Assembly: GCA_025094145.1 (NCBI GenBank)
Contig: JALLLS010000014.1
Location: forward strand, 186,001-250,000
Source of the DNA: Spinellus fusiger
Lineage: Eukaryota; Mucoromycota; Mucoromycetes; Mucorales; Phycomycetaceae
Direction of reading: 5' to 3'
Length of the DNA stretch: 64,000 nt
The translations under genes were made by a program, and so were the position numbers. A model generated the notes under the pieces. It worked only from the letters and a program-made list of their open reading frames with translations, was not told the origin of the DNA and searched no databases. Shown here one piece after another: positions 27,354-39,080 of the stretch (positions are counted from its first letter, which is position 1; the number at the start of each line of letters is the position of its first letter).

Positions 27354-28220
27354 TCATTTTGAGCTTCTCTTGCGCTTTGATATGGCAATAGAAAGCACTT
27401 TTACACTACGACCACACTCTTGATCAATGCGCCAGTGTCTTGTACGGGCATCTGTGCGAGCAAATTGACGGTGACAGTTGGGACATCCATAAGGTTGTGC
27501 TCCTGAATGAACACGCTTGTGCCGCTCAAGATCATGGCGGCGTGTGAATCCACGATGACATTCAACACAAACAAACGAGCGGTCTTTTATCGTCTTGGGC
27601 GCAGGATTCTCATGCATCATTGATAAGGCAGGCTTAGGGTGTGGTGTCAAAATATTGGGCGTGGTAGTGTCTATGCTTAAGGATTCTGCAAGAAGGGGAA
27701 CATTTTCATAGTGTGTGGTGTTGAACGAGAAGGGGGATTGGTACACAGAACATGTATCGAGGTAAGGCACAAAGTCGTACACGTCTAAAGGTGAGCTAGC
27801 AGGGTCAGATCCGGTAAAAGGTTCAGAAATGAAGGTAGTATGGTCCGAACAGGCAACTGAGAGGCTGGGTGACCAAATTTCTGGGATAGAAGGAGAGATA
27901 GGCAGTGGCATGGAACAAAATGTACTAGGATCTGAATACGTCGTGTCATAGGAAATGGGATACCCGAGATAATTTATGGCAGTGGACCATGGACTGTTAA
28001 AGAGTTCGTCACAATGACTGGTGTTTAGGTTGTGTAGTGAATTCATATGCATTTGATTGAACTTTGTATTTGAATCATTTGGAGTGGTAGGAGAGTGGTA
28101 GGTAGGTAGATTCAACATATCCTGATCCAATGAATGAGGTACACAATCGTACATCCACTCTTGAAGAGGAGGTTGTGATGATATGGTACAGTGGCTGATG
28201 TTTTCAAAGAAGTCTGACAT
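27354..28220 (-). CDS. C2H2 zinc-finger transcription factor
   Basis: A single-exon gene of 288 residues starting MSDFFENISHCTISSQ at 28220; the frame is open further upstream but without a better ATG. The first 200 residues are Ser/Thr/Pro-rich and probably an activation region. Two tandem C2H2 fingers lie near the C-terminus: FVCVECHRGFTRRHDLERH followed by KRVH, and YGCPNCHRQFARTDARTRH. The spacing C-x2-C-x12-H-x3-H in the first finger and the linker SGAQP are typical. The second finger's final ligand is unusual: WRIDQECG follows RH, so it may be a C2HC-type finger. Targets unknown. The gene lies between the inverted arms with about 4.4 kb of gene-free DNA upstream. Confidence 0.88.
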   Translation of the reverse strand: MSDFFENISHCTISSQPPLQEWMYDCVPHSLDQDMLNLPTYHSPTTPNDSNTKFNQMHMNSLHNLNTSHCDELFNSPWSTAINYLGYPISYDTTYSDPSTFCSMPLPISPSIPEIWSPSLSVACSDHTTFISEPFTGSDPASSPLDVYDFVPYLDTCSVYQSPFSFNTTHYENVPLLAESLSIDTTTPNILTPHPKPALSMMHENPAPKTIKDRSFVCVECHRGFTRRHDLERHKRVHSGAQPYGCPNCHRQFARTDARTRHWRIDQECGRSVKVLSIAISKRKRSSK

Positions 28221-31200
28221 TTCTTTTTTTAAGAGATTTATGAACAATGGCTAAAGAAAGAAGTAAATAAATTTAAACTGGATTTTTATGAAGAAAAAGT
28301 ATGTGCAGGTGTGCATTTTTTATGGTATTTATATATACGTATATAAATATACAAGTGCGTGCGTGCGTGTGTGCGTGTGTGCGTGCGTGTGTGTGTTTAT
28401 ATAAATTGTGTGTATGGTATATATGTTTGCACTAACCGCTTAACGAACCTCCCTTTACAAAAAAAGAACACTGACAATATTCCGCTTTTGATACAGCTCC
28501 CCCTCTTCTCTCCACCTTCTCTTCCCCGTGTACCTACACACAAGTGGATAGGTATTATATAAATTATATACCTCATTTGTTTAAAATCATAAGAATATAT
28601 ACACATTATGCGCAAATTGAGTAAAGTCATGTCTAGTATCTGATGTCAAAGATTTCTATAGCCTCTGATCTCCCATAAATCTATTTAGTGCTACTAAACT
28701 GCCTAAATATCTCCTATCTAACGTCATTCACTATTTATCCCTTTCTTTATAATCATTCATTGACAATGAATGTATCGCTCAAATAGCCATAGGCTCATTT
28801 GTAGACTAAAATACATCAATCAAAATATATATTATAGTTGATCGTAGTTACATGCATGTATTAATCAAAACCAAGCCCTTGGTTTTTCTATTCTTATCGA
28901 CAATATCAGTTAGCTCAGTAGCACAGTGTACCCAATATGTGTCTTTGTACAAAATATCGTGTCTATCTTTGTCTTTCCTTAATACCTTTCGTCACTTTTC
29001 TCCTCTACATCCCTTTTTCTGAACACATTTGATTTGTTGCACGATTTCTTATCAATTATTGTTACTATTCTTCTAGAATTTAAAAATTAAGCAGCCCAAG
29101 AATTAACACTGTTGGTTTGGATTGAAATCTTAGTATCAGTCGTCATAATTATGTAAAAAAGAAAAGAAAATAGGGTTGGTTTTGCTGTATTGTAATTTTC
29201 TGGATAGCATCTGGGATGATGAAGGAAAAACAAGAGAAACATGGTAAAAACTAAAAAAAAACTCCGAAATCTAACTCAAATAATCGAGAAACTTTAATAT
29301 CAAATAATCTTATGTTAATTTTTCATATATTTCCCAATACGATGAATCGTGTTTTAAATAGCAATTGAGAACCCTCGGGTAATATTTTGTGTCTTTTATT
29401 CTAAAGAAAAAATGCTTGATATTTTTTATAGGATCAATATTACTTTGTTAAGAAAAAAGGCAAAAATGGAAGCACCTTGGATTCATTCCTCTGTGTTTAT
29501 CTTGTTGTGAAATAAGAATACCCTGTGGAGTATTTAGTAGTCTTCAGAATACAAAAAATACCATATTAATATGTTTGGACAGACTATTCTTATCATTTAA
29601 TACTAGTAAATAACACAAAGGATACTGATGTTTCAATCAGTACTTGCATTTAATAACAATATGCTAAAACAGCCATTTAGTTGGAGTCATCTGAAATATA
29701 AACTCAGATAATGATATTCATTCCATATGAATGGAGTGTTTATTCAAAGATCGTTCTATTCATTAGGTTTTCATGATGATCAGAATATTTCTTGTATGAT
29801 CTTTATATGTGGTTATTTATATATGTATTTTCTTGAATGAATTAAATAGTATATTTATGTAATAATACAATGCATATCATTCTATCTTAATAAATGTTGA
29901 AATCTCTATAGAAGAAAATAGGAAAAATAAGAAAAATAGAAAAAGATGAAGACTGATCTGTGAGTATTTACTTATGTAGTGTATTATGGCATTTACAAAT
30001 ACATTCATGCATAGGCACCAATGATTCTCATAGTGTGCATCGGTGTCACATTCAAGGAAAAACAGTAATGTCTCTGTGTAAGTACCCATGATAAGTGCTT
30101 TTCATTTCAAGGTTTATTAATTCATAACGTCCGATGATCAGATGAATGTAGGTTCATCTTATATTTTCTTTGTAAAAATAATAAAAAATCTATTTCTCGT
30201 GTTCTTTCATTTCCTTTATTATACTCTTTCAGATGAATCTTCTTTTTACTTGAATATAAAAATACATTTGTTAAATGATCGATTGTCTTATAGCTATTAC
30301 AATATAGAAAAGGCTTAGTAGCGCATTAAACATGCAATTCTTTTACCATAGTACACTGAGAAGTGGGAGCTGTATAGAAGAGCTTTATTCTTGATCATCC
30401 TATTTACTTTCCGACTGTATTATAGATTGCTATAATTTCCTTTTCTTTTCTTTTTTTTTAAAAAAAAAAAAGTTTAGCTTTTGCTAGACACAAACAGGAA
30501 GATGTAAATCGTCCTAAAAATAACTACTATAACAGGAATATTTAACACAGTGGCTAGAAAGAGTTTATCCGATGCTAATTCATGACTCCTTTTATAAATA
30601 TATTTGCATATGACTACTGCCTTACCAATTCATTATCATTAACAATAAACTATTGTTTGCTCTTTTCCCTGAAAAAGAAAGTTAAGTCTTGAGCTTAAGG
30701 AATAGATACAGTTATAGAAATAATAATACAATATCTGAAAGAAAAAGAAAAGATCTGGAGTACAAATTTTCCATGCGACTTACTCTTCTCGGTACACTTT
30801 TCTCATTCAAAATAAAGAAACATTAAAGGGGGAATAGAAAATAACAATATACTTACAGCGAGTAACTCTTTTTTCCCCTTCATATATTTAAGATAGACAA
30901 CGTAGTACTCCATAGATGAGGATTTCATCATCTTGTTTTACCATTGAATCAGAATGACATTAGCTTCCGGAGTTATACTGTAGTATAAGTACCATTATAT
31001 TCTTTATTGCTCGTACTACTTTATGTTTGTAATGAGAAAAGAATCAATATGCCTGCAATATAAGTACAAATTTATCAAATAGAACTTGAATAGCACTGAA
31101 TAAGTTCATATATACATAAAATTATTCCTTTGTTTAACTTTTTCAATTTTTCTCTGTTCAGTATGGTTATGCAAATAAAAATAATAATAAACACACACAC

Positions 31201-32641
31201 TAGAAAAGAAAAAAAACTTACTACTGAGAGTAAATTGAAGCATGCACTCAGACTCCGTGCCTAAATATTAAAAAGTCTATTGATCGTAATGACTTCAATC
31301 TAGCCCGAAAACATAGAAATAAGTCAGGGGCGGGTTAGGATTCTTAGTGGTGGTGGTGATCTATAGGCTTATGATACTTTAATATTTAACAAAAAAAATA
31401 TTTAAAGAGAATTTTTCAAATAGAAAAAAAGAGAAGAAAGAGAGGAGACTGTTTATAGATATCTGTTCAGGCTAATAACGCTAACCTAATAGCATTCAGT
31501 GAATATTAACGAAGGTTCTATTTCATTCTATAAAGATATACTCAATTACCTTAGCATAAATGTAAGTGAGAGTTGATTATAGTTGGAATTCTTTCTCATT
31601 TGTTTGGATATTTCCTAATACATAAAGTGATACAGTTATAATACTTCATAGGTTTTTTTTTTTAAAAAAAAACTGTTAACAGTAAATAATGCCTCAGCAC
31701 TATTTATTTTTCTTGATTTTCTAATAATAAATTTTTTTTTTGAATCTTGGATATCAAGGTTTAGACTAATACAAAAAGTGGATATCGTTCTATTTTGCTT
31801 GTTTAAAAATGAAATATAGGAAACTTGGCCAGAAGGCGTCTGTGCTGGAGAGTGTACTAAGTTTAATATGGTAATGATGCCTCACCAATGTCAATTGATA
31901 CAGGAGAAAACAACTAAAACAATATCTTAAAAGCCTCAATTCATTATACTTAATTCCCATGCCTTTGTTTACCTATGTTTATTTAAGCTCTGATTATTCT
32001 ATGGTGTCAATACAGACCAACATACCTTTATTTAATTTTTTATTACTCAAAGCTAAGATAGTTGACTAATGTTTACAGCTATAGAGTACAGCTTTTCTAT
32101 ATTTATAAGCATAAGTTCTTTGAAAGAAGGATAGCAAGGTCTTGTAAGACTAAGGAACATTTTAAGACATTTCAGAGTGTACAAAGCTAAGTCTTACAAT
32201 TAAGGACATGGCTATATTTGGTTAACAAGGTTTGGCGTTATGTTTCTAAGGGGTCAACTGCTTATTAGCATTTTTTCTAATATAGAATAATGCCAAGTAC
32301 AAATTGACAATTTTGGTAGACACATAAAAAAGATGACCCCCCCTTATTGACACCACTGAGAAATCCAGAATCATTACTACTGAAAGGTTTAAAAGCAAAA
32401 AATCCACCACAATCAACGGCATAGTATGTATAGCTCTTTAAGAAAGGTAGACTATAATAAATCTATAGATAGAATGGAGTCTCAACTAAAATAAAAATAA
32501 AACTAAAAACCTAGTATAAGTCTCCTATGCAAATCAGACACGTGTATACCTTACAGAATATTACAAGTAAAACTGTATTATCTTAGGGCCGGGCTCACCC
32601 AGGAGAAGAAGTCTAGAGTGATACTGACATGATCATGCTAT
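28221..32641. other. Gene-free AT-rich region
   Basis: No coding region longer than chance is supported over 4.4 kb. Features are a GT/GC microsatellite at 28352-28396 and two T-run/A-run palindromes (near 30450-30473 and 31650-31671). The part next to 28220 is presumably promoter of the zinc-finger gene. No tRNA or other RNA gene was recognised by eye. Confidence 0.6.
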
Positions 32642-32643
32642 TA

Positions 32644-34774
32644 CACACCTAAAGATTCTTGGGATATAAAAGTAAATACACGGACAATAAAATAACACTA
32701 TTTCTATAATTGGCTGTTGTGTTTAAAAAGGGTATTCCTGCTGTCTAAATGAACTACTTCAAACTCTGTCTGCCTATTCTAGCAATAGCTACACTATCTT
32801 CATAAAGTGTTGACATATTTTTAGAGAATAAAATATGGTATAGAAATGTAGTATGGTTCCAAAAAAGACTTACGTGTATCTTGGTTTAGTGTAGCAATTA
32901 TTACACCGGATTCTTTTTTGATGTTTTGGTGGGTTGGTTACTACTAGCTAGATGTTTGTCTGATTGTTATTGACTAATAAGACTCAAAAGCTTCATCCTA
33001 AGAAATAGGATTAAGCAATTGACATTGTGGTTTTCCACAGAAGGAGTATCTTTTGAATAATTAGTTATGCAACACTGGAGTAACTCTGGCTCTCTCTTCG
33101 AGGTATCCTACAAACCTTTCACAATTGACTGTTCAAGATGTTTACCTGACATAGATAACCCAGCTTCTATCCAATACCAGTGATTGAGTTTTTTACTGTT
33201 ATAATCTTTAGAGCAGGTTCCATGAAGAAAAGATAAAAGACGAGTTGACCTTTTTTCTTTTTATACAACTTCTGTTTTATAATTGGTTTTCATATGTTAT
33301 TGATTCAATCCGTGATATGATTCAACCCATTATTTGAAAACCAAGAAGTTGTGCTCAAGCATAAAGCTTGTATCTCTATCAATGGAAACTGTGAATCCCA
33401 CGGGTTTCCTCTGCACATACTCAGTTCCAAGTAATAAATGAGTGGACAGCAAATATATTTTATTTCATTTCATTTTGAAAAGTAAAGGCATATCCATCAG
33501 TCCAAGATGTTCATAATAAAAGATTTATGGAATAACACAAGATTTGGAATAGTTGTTCTTTAACTGATTGTCTACATTCTTATCATAAAGAGATTGCTCA
33601 GTGCTTTGTAACAGAGTCTTTATCTTTAATCACTCTAGTCTCTTTATCATTGCCTATAGCTGTCAAACAGGATTTGTCAGACCAAACAACCTTGTTTTTA
33701 CATCATTCATATTCTTCAAATGATATGCAATTATCTTTATAGGGTTTCTATGAATAGACAAAACGATAGCCAGTTTTGAAGTAGATGACACCTCTTCAGG
33801 TCTTCCTGTATGTATTTTGAGTTGAGTTGAAATGTGCCTTTATTTTTATACAATAGGACAATCTGTACTTTTTGTGAGCTCGATATCGTCAGCAATCTCT
33901 TAATAAGTAACATGTCTTTTCCATTGTCCTATGATTTGACCTCTAATAGACATAGCATACTCTCTTCTTTTGGTGGGACTATCTTCATGTTCTTGGCTAA
34001 GAGCTGGCTGGCTTCCATTGCTTGAAGTTATTGTTTGAATAAGTTATAAAATAAAAATAAAAAATTGATTTGCTGTCTACTCATTTATTGCATGGGACTG
34101 TATACTACACCAGAATAAGGATGTTTTTTATTCTTTGGTCTTGTTATTATCTTGTTATTTCTCACACTGTCTATACAACTTGATACCTAAGTACTTGTCC
34201 AGATGAACATATCTGAGCAAGGTAATGTACTATTATTAACAAAGAGAAACAATAGAGAGAAGTAATAGACACCACTAAAGACTATTCTTGAGATAGAAAG
34301 GTAAGCAGTGTCATCATCTCGGCTTGAGTTCATTCTATTCCACAAGACACTTCTTGTATTGTTATTAGGCAAGTAAAGACTCCTTTCAAGTCAGTACCAA
34401 GTAGTCTTCTACAAGGTCAATACTGTCTAGGGTATAGTTCTGAGCATAGTTATCTATTTCCCAATGATAAAGTACAAGGCTTTTAGGGTATATATTCTAT
34501 TGCTATGATGGAATGTACTTGGGCAGTAGCTATAGTAATAATATTTATTAGCTATATTATTATAATAAACTATTTTATCCATCAACAATTTTATTCATAA
34601 ACAATATATTTTATTGATAATACAATTTGATATTGAGGTATCCATAAAAGAAAATATCTATTTGAATGTCCGAAATCTTTTGATTTTGATCATAGTTCCA
34701 TAAAAGGTAATATTTTATTTTACCTAAGAGGAAGGAGATATCACCGCTTAAAGGCCAGAAGATCTTTGGGTGTG
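32644..34774 (-). mobile_element. TIR element with Tc1 transposase remnant (family A, copy 2)
   Basis: Begins CACACCTAAAGATTCTTGGG, ends GCCAGAAGATCTTTGGGTGTG minus its first base, and is flanked by TA on both sides (32642-32643, 34775-34776). Length 2131 bp. Its 3' 800 bp align with copy 1 at 16809-19167, and both ends match the MITEs. It contains a degraded Tc1-like transposase on the minus strand. It ends only 112 bp before the right arm of the inverted duplication. Confidence 0.85.
33330..33953 (-). pseudogene. Tc1/mariner transposase remnant
   Basis: From 33953 downward the minus strand reads MSIRGQIIGQWKRHVTY, a stop, EIADDIELTKST (first helix-turn-helix). A frameshift follows, then TGRPEEVSSTSKLAIV (GRP-box second helix-turn-helix) and NPIKIIAYHL. 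Another shift gives KVVWSDKSCLTAIGND, matching the WSDES motif that holds the first catalytic Asp. A downstream segment near 33340-33425 may derive from the region before the second Asp. The stretch between the GRP box and WSD is shortened. The gene is dead. Confidence 0.75.
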
Positions 34775-34888
34775 TAGTATTGTTTATACCATGTAAGGAT
34801 AATAAGTTAATAAGGCAATATTTTAACTAATATAGATATAATACACCATTTCCAGAAATAGATTGTACAAATCCAAAAAAAATGCATA

Positions 34889-35089
34889 CACACCTAAAGA
34901 CTCTTCTGGCTTTTAAGCGGTAATACTACCTTCCCTTTACGTACTGGATAATCTTCCCTTTTATAGCCAACATTATAGCATTCAATTGTAAGGTGAATCA
35001 TCATTGCTAAAATAGGCAGGCAGAGTTTGAAATAGTGTGATTCTATTGTCTGTCTATTCTCTTTTATATCCCAAACATCTTTGGGTGTG
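34889..35089. mobile_element. 201-bp MITE of family A, second copy
   Basis: The reverse complement of the MITE at 22575-22775, with TA on both sides (34887-34888, 35090-35091). Its inner terminus is also the end of homology between the two arms. Confidence 0.85.
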
Positions 35090-36098
35090 TAATACATTTG
35101 CACATTTCGCGTGTGCATTAATACGTCAAATATCTCTTTTCAGGTACGCTAAATGATGTATTTCTGTTGCATAGTTTTTCATTTTGATAGTGCTAATTCT
35201 TTAGAAAACAATGCGCAAATAATGTATCCACACGGTGTAAGATGAACTGATTTGAGTGCGAAAATGTTGGAATTAAGAAAGTGTTCTCTTGACCCTTCTC
35301 ACCAAGTCCCACAGTGAAGAAGTTTTAATATTGTTTGCGTCATCATCCATATTTAAGAACCCCGACCAATCATCCACAGTTGCCATGGCGATCCATTGTT
35401 CTCCGTAGGGAGGTGTAATACACCAAGAGGACAGTAATACTGAGGTGATTGTCTTGCTTCACAAAAATACGAAATGTAATTTAGTCACCTCCATATTCAA
35501 GACAGACCATGAGGTAGTGTATCTACCTTTTCAAATGAGGAATCTCACCACCATTACAGCAAGAAGTACATGCCTTCCTCGTATACGGTGCAAAGAGAGA
35601 TGAATCTCAAATTGCATGAGCCACCAGGGTCTCCTGCATACTACTTGTGATTTCACAAGCACCTTGGTACCAGACTAAGGAAGGATTTAGCATTTAGGAG
35701 CCACCAGGGTCTCCCGCATACTACTTGTCTTGTAAGACTTCAACCAGATTAATAACAAGTTTTACTATCAATGATCTTGACCTCTAAATTTGACCTCTAA
35801 ATTTGACCTCGGAATTGTTGCAACTTTTGTGTTTGTAAGGGTGTAGGTAGTTCGAGATAGATAAAGTAAACACAGAAACACTGGTGGCACTGGTGGTTCT
35901 TGTTTTAAATTTTGATATCAGTTTTATCCATAACCAATGGCTCCCCACTGAAAGCCTATTGAATTCTCCAATTGAGATGAGAGCGTCTAGAATATTAAGA
36001 GCCTCTGTAGCACCATTCTTTATGTCTTTGTCAATAGTAATAAATACTTTTACACATAGAAGTATTGATATAGGGAAAGCAATACAAAGATTCAAATT

Positions 36099-37849
36099 TT
36101 ATTGGAAGAGACGGCGTTTTGCACGCTTCATAGCCTTTGGACTAATTACCACCTGTCTGATTCTTGATTTCTCAAGCTCAACAGGGGGATGGTATGTTTC
36201 AACCGACTTTAAACACACTGGCTCGTTTCTGGCATGCTCCAGTGTACATAACTTTTTTGCTGATTCCATCACAATATTTTTCAACTGGCCTAGAATTGAA
36301 AACACCGGTACGATCCGAAAGATATCATGATGGTCTGAGGGAATGTAAAACCTTCCTTGCTTGTAGAAGGTATACACGTAGTCATGTTTATGTTCCATGA
36401 CATAAGTTGAGACTGAATCTCCACTGAACACCATGTCGACTATCGATACATTACTATATCCATCTCTTTCAATTGCATCAAGTGTATCTTTCATGTACTT
36501 TGAAATCTTAACCAAATCGCCCTTTGATTTCATCTTTTTTTTTTCTGACTTTGATTCCAAAGCAAAAAGAATGTATTTTGAGTAGTTACTCACAACAGAA
36601 AAGTCTGCTTTCTTGACATGTTTGCTTAATGACGGGTCAATTTTGCTGAATCTTGTGTTGGACTCTTTAATTGGTTTGTCAGCACCAAAGGTTGTATATT
36701 CCTTGCAATTGGGGAAAAAAGGATTCAAAAAGGAGACAATGCCATCTTTTACGAGTGTACTTTCATCGAGGTCTTTGATACAGTATCCTTTTACATATGT
36801 ATTCATCCTACAACAATTATACATGTTAACAAATAGTAACTAAAAAAAACATATTACTTACAACGAAAAAAGAATTGTCTTGATGAAGAAAGATAAGGTG
36901 GATTCTTCAATATACTTCTCGACTTTATCAGATTTCTCTTGCGTCAAGAGCTATGTCATAAGGTTAGCAGCCACATTCTTTCAATTGATTGATTAAGTAT
37001 ATGTACCAAGCAAAAGCCAAAAACCTCCTTCGCGTATAGGTCGTTGTTTTTCTCTTTATATTTATCGTAATGTTCTTTCATCGAAACACATACTTCTTCA
37101 TAGACATTTGTGGGGAGGATATTCGAGAAAAAGTCAGCATCAAGAAGTAGAATACAGTTGAGTGAAAGTTCCTCATCCAACTTCAAATTCTTGTCGAGAC
37201 CACTGCACTCTTGTACAATAGAGTTTCTTTTATTTATAAACTCTTCTGAAATGTTGAATGATGACAGAAGCCACTTGCTGTCTTCTGGAAGTAACTTGAT
37301 GCTATCTTGTTTGTTTGTTGAGACAAGATAGTCTCTTGCTGTTCTTTGGTCTCTATATTGTCTTCTACCTGAGCTACTGCTACTCCCATAGCTGTCTTTT
37401 TGTATGTAGTCTTCATCCTCAGATTCTGAGCATATAAGAAAAGTTCTAGTCTTGCTTGACTCAACCAGAGCATCTGCATAGTTGAGGTTTATTTGACTGG
37501 CGGCTTGCTTTATTTTCAAAGCTGTTAATATTATTGTTTTTTGTGTCCAGTAAGCAATAGCTTCTTCACTTTTAAAGACCTGCAAGAAATTTTAGTATGG
37601 TTCATCGCTTGATCTATGATACACATTTACCTCGTAGTTTTCTTCATACATCTTATTTCCTATTCTTTTTTTGGCTGTATCTTTGCTTGTTTTTAACACT
37701 TTTATGTTTATCCAAGTGGCTGTAATATTCATGATTTGATTCATTGAAGTCTTTTGGTTAATACAACCTTGAAGCTCAAAGAATTCAATGATGTCAAGAG
37801 TGGACACCTCGTAGTGCGATAGGATATATTCTTGAGCTTCTGTATTCAT
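36099..37849 (-). CDS. Arm gene, right copy: intact 529-residue protein of unknown function, D...ExK motif
   Basis: Four exons mirror the left copy: 219, 573, 89 and 709 nt, with donors GTAAAT, GTACAT and GTAAGT. They keep one frame from MNTEAQEYILSHYEV (start 37849) to AKRRLFQ (stop at 36099). Residues about 1-70 are helical and charged. Residues 120-165 are acidic/Ser-rich and probably disordered. The last 235 residues appear structured: a GADKP..ESN segment, KKADFSVVSNYSKY, ILFALESKSEKKK, GDLVKISKYMKDTLDAIE, YVYTFYKQGRFYIP, and a basic Arg/Lys tail. The Asp...Glu-x-Lys pattern followed by a helix suggests a PD-(D/E)xK fold; this is a motif reading, not a proven family. The C-terminal architecture resembles the decayed gene at 2754-4475. 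No signal peptide or membrane segment is evident. Confidence 0.75.
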
Positions 37850-38194
37850 TTTTAAAATATAAAAGATTTTTTTATGGATATCTTTATTGAAGAAATAGGA
37901 GTATTTATATGTTTCCAATCAAAGGCATACAGCGTCATTTACTGAAAACAATCCAAAGACTCTCTATAAATAAATCATCTATGAACGCCTGAGTGCACAT
38001 AAGTACTATAATAACTCATGTATACTGTCACTATTAGCTGCAACTACAAACTATGTTTCTTTTACGTCGTGCAAAATATTCCTTTTTACATAATGCTGTT
38101 TTATTGTTTTTTCCCAAACAATTTGCACATCTAATCTATTATCTCTTTTTGTAGAATACCATAATATCAAATTGTTTTATCAATAGAATATATT

Positions 38195-39080
38195 GTTTAT
38201 TGCTGTCTTTAATCTTAGTATCAAAGGGATTCAGCCAGTTAAAGTATAGTTAAACTCTGATATCTATTCAATTCATTAATAAATTCTTTTATACTATTCT
38301 TCTACAACTAGTCTACTGCTAGCAGATCTGATGTGACAAGTGTGTTGATGGTAGAATGATTCATTGTGAGTACCTGACCTATGTAGTAGCCTTCCTCTTC
38401 TGGCTGTTCTAAACTTTAGATAATGAAACATTTATCTTTGAAAAATAGTCTTATGTTCTATCCTTGGGAGATGGACTAATATGTTTGGGACTATACTGTA
38501 AATGCAATTGACCTTGTAGAAGGAAAAAGACTACCTGAGACTGACTTGAAAAGAGTCTTTGTTTATTAACAATACAATGAGTCTCTTGTAGATTAAAATA
38601 AGATCAAGCCCAGACAATGACACTGCTTACCATTTTATCTCAAGAATAGCCTTTGGTAGTGTCTATTACTTCCTCCTTTTGTTTTGATTTGTTAACAACA
38701 CATTATGTTAAACAATAAATTCAGTGACTGAGTTGTAATATCAGCCCTATTTTTCCTTTTATATCCACATTTATAGCGTTTCATTGTAAAGTTAATACAT
38801 TTTATTCATAAATTATTGACAGACTTGTCATAAAGACATTTTCTATCATTGAAACTACAACCCTTTTTGAAAATACCAACTCCTACTACTAAACTGAGAA
38901 GGGGATGCTATCGAATACTAAGGGATAATAATTCATAGTAGTCAATAACATACCCCTGAAGCTAAATACTAGTAGTAGAAAAGTATAAGAGACTTAGCAA
39001 TACAAAGTAATAAACAATAGATTTTAACTGCCTGTTAACTGACCGGATTTCCTTTGGAATAACAAGCCATTGACGACACA
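38195..39080. repeat. Family A-related repeat fragments
   Basis: Bases 38430-38766 are an inverted copy of 52409-52770, and both resemble 18480-18830. Bases 38195-38330 match 52805-52930 in the same orientation, so the two blocks are rearranged relative to each other in the two loci. Bases 38702-39080 match 19168-19530 in direct orientation. The right-hand flank of the inverted duplication is thus itself repetitive. Confidence 0.65.

Larger units (their letters stand above)
34887..37881 (-). repeat. Right arm of 3 kb inverted duplication
   Basis: 2995 bp, the reverse complement of 19791-22777 apart from about nine single-base differences. Outer limit is ATGGATAT (37874-37881); beyond it the sequence is unrelated to the left flank. 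Inner limit is the TA (34887-34888) flanking the MITE. This copy holds every base the left copy lacks, including the tenth A that keeps the arm gene open. Confidence 0.95.

Noticed and set aside
35884..36330. Open frame opposite the arm gene (148 codons, present in both arms)
   Set aside because: It overlaps the conserved exon antisense, has no motif, and its presence in both arms only reflects the duplication.
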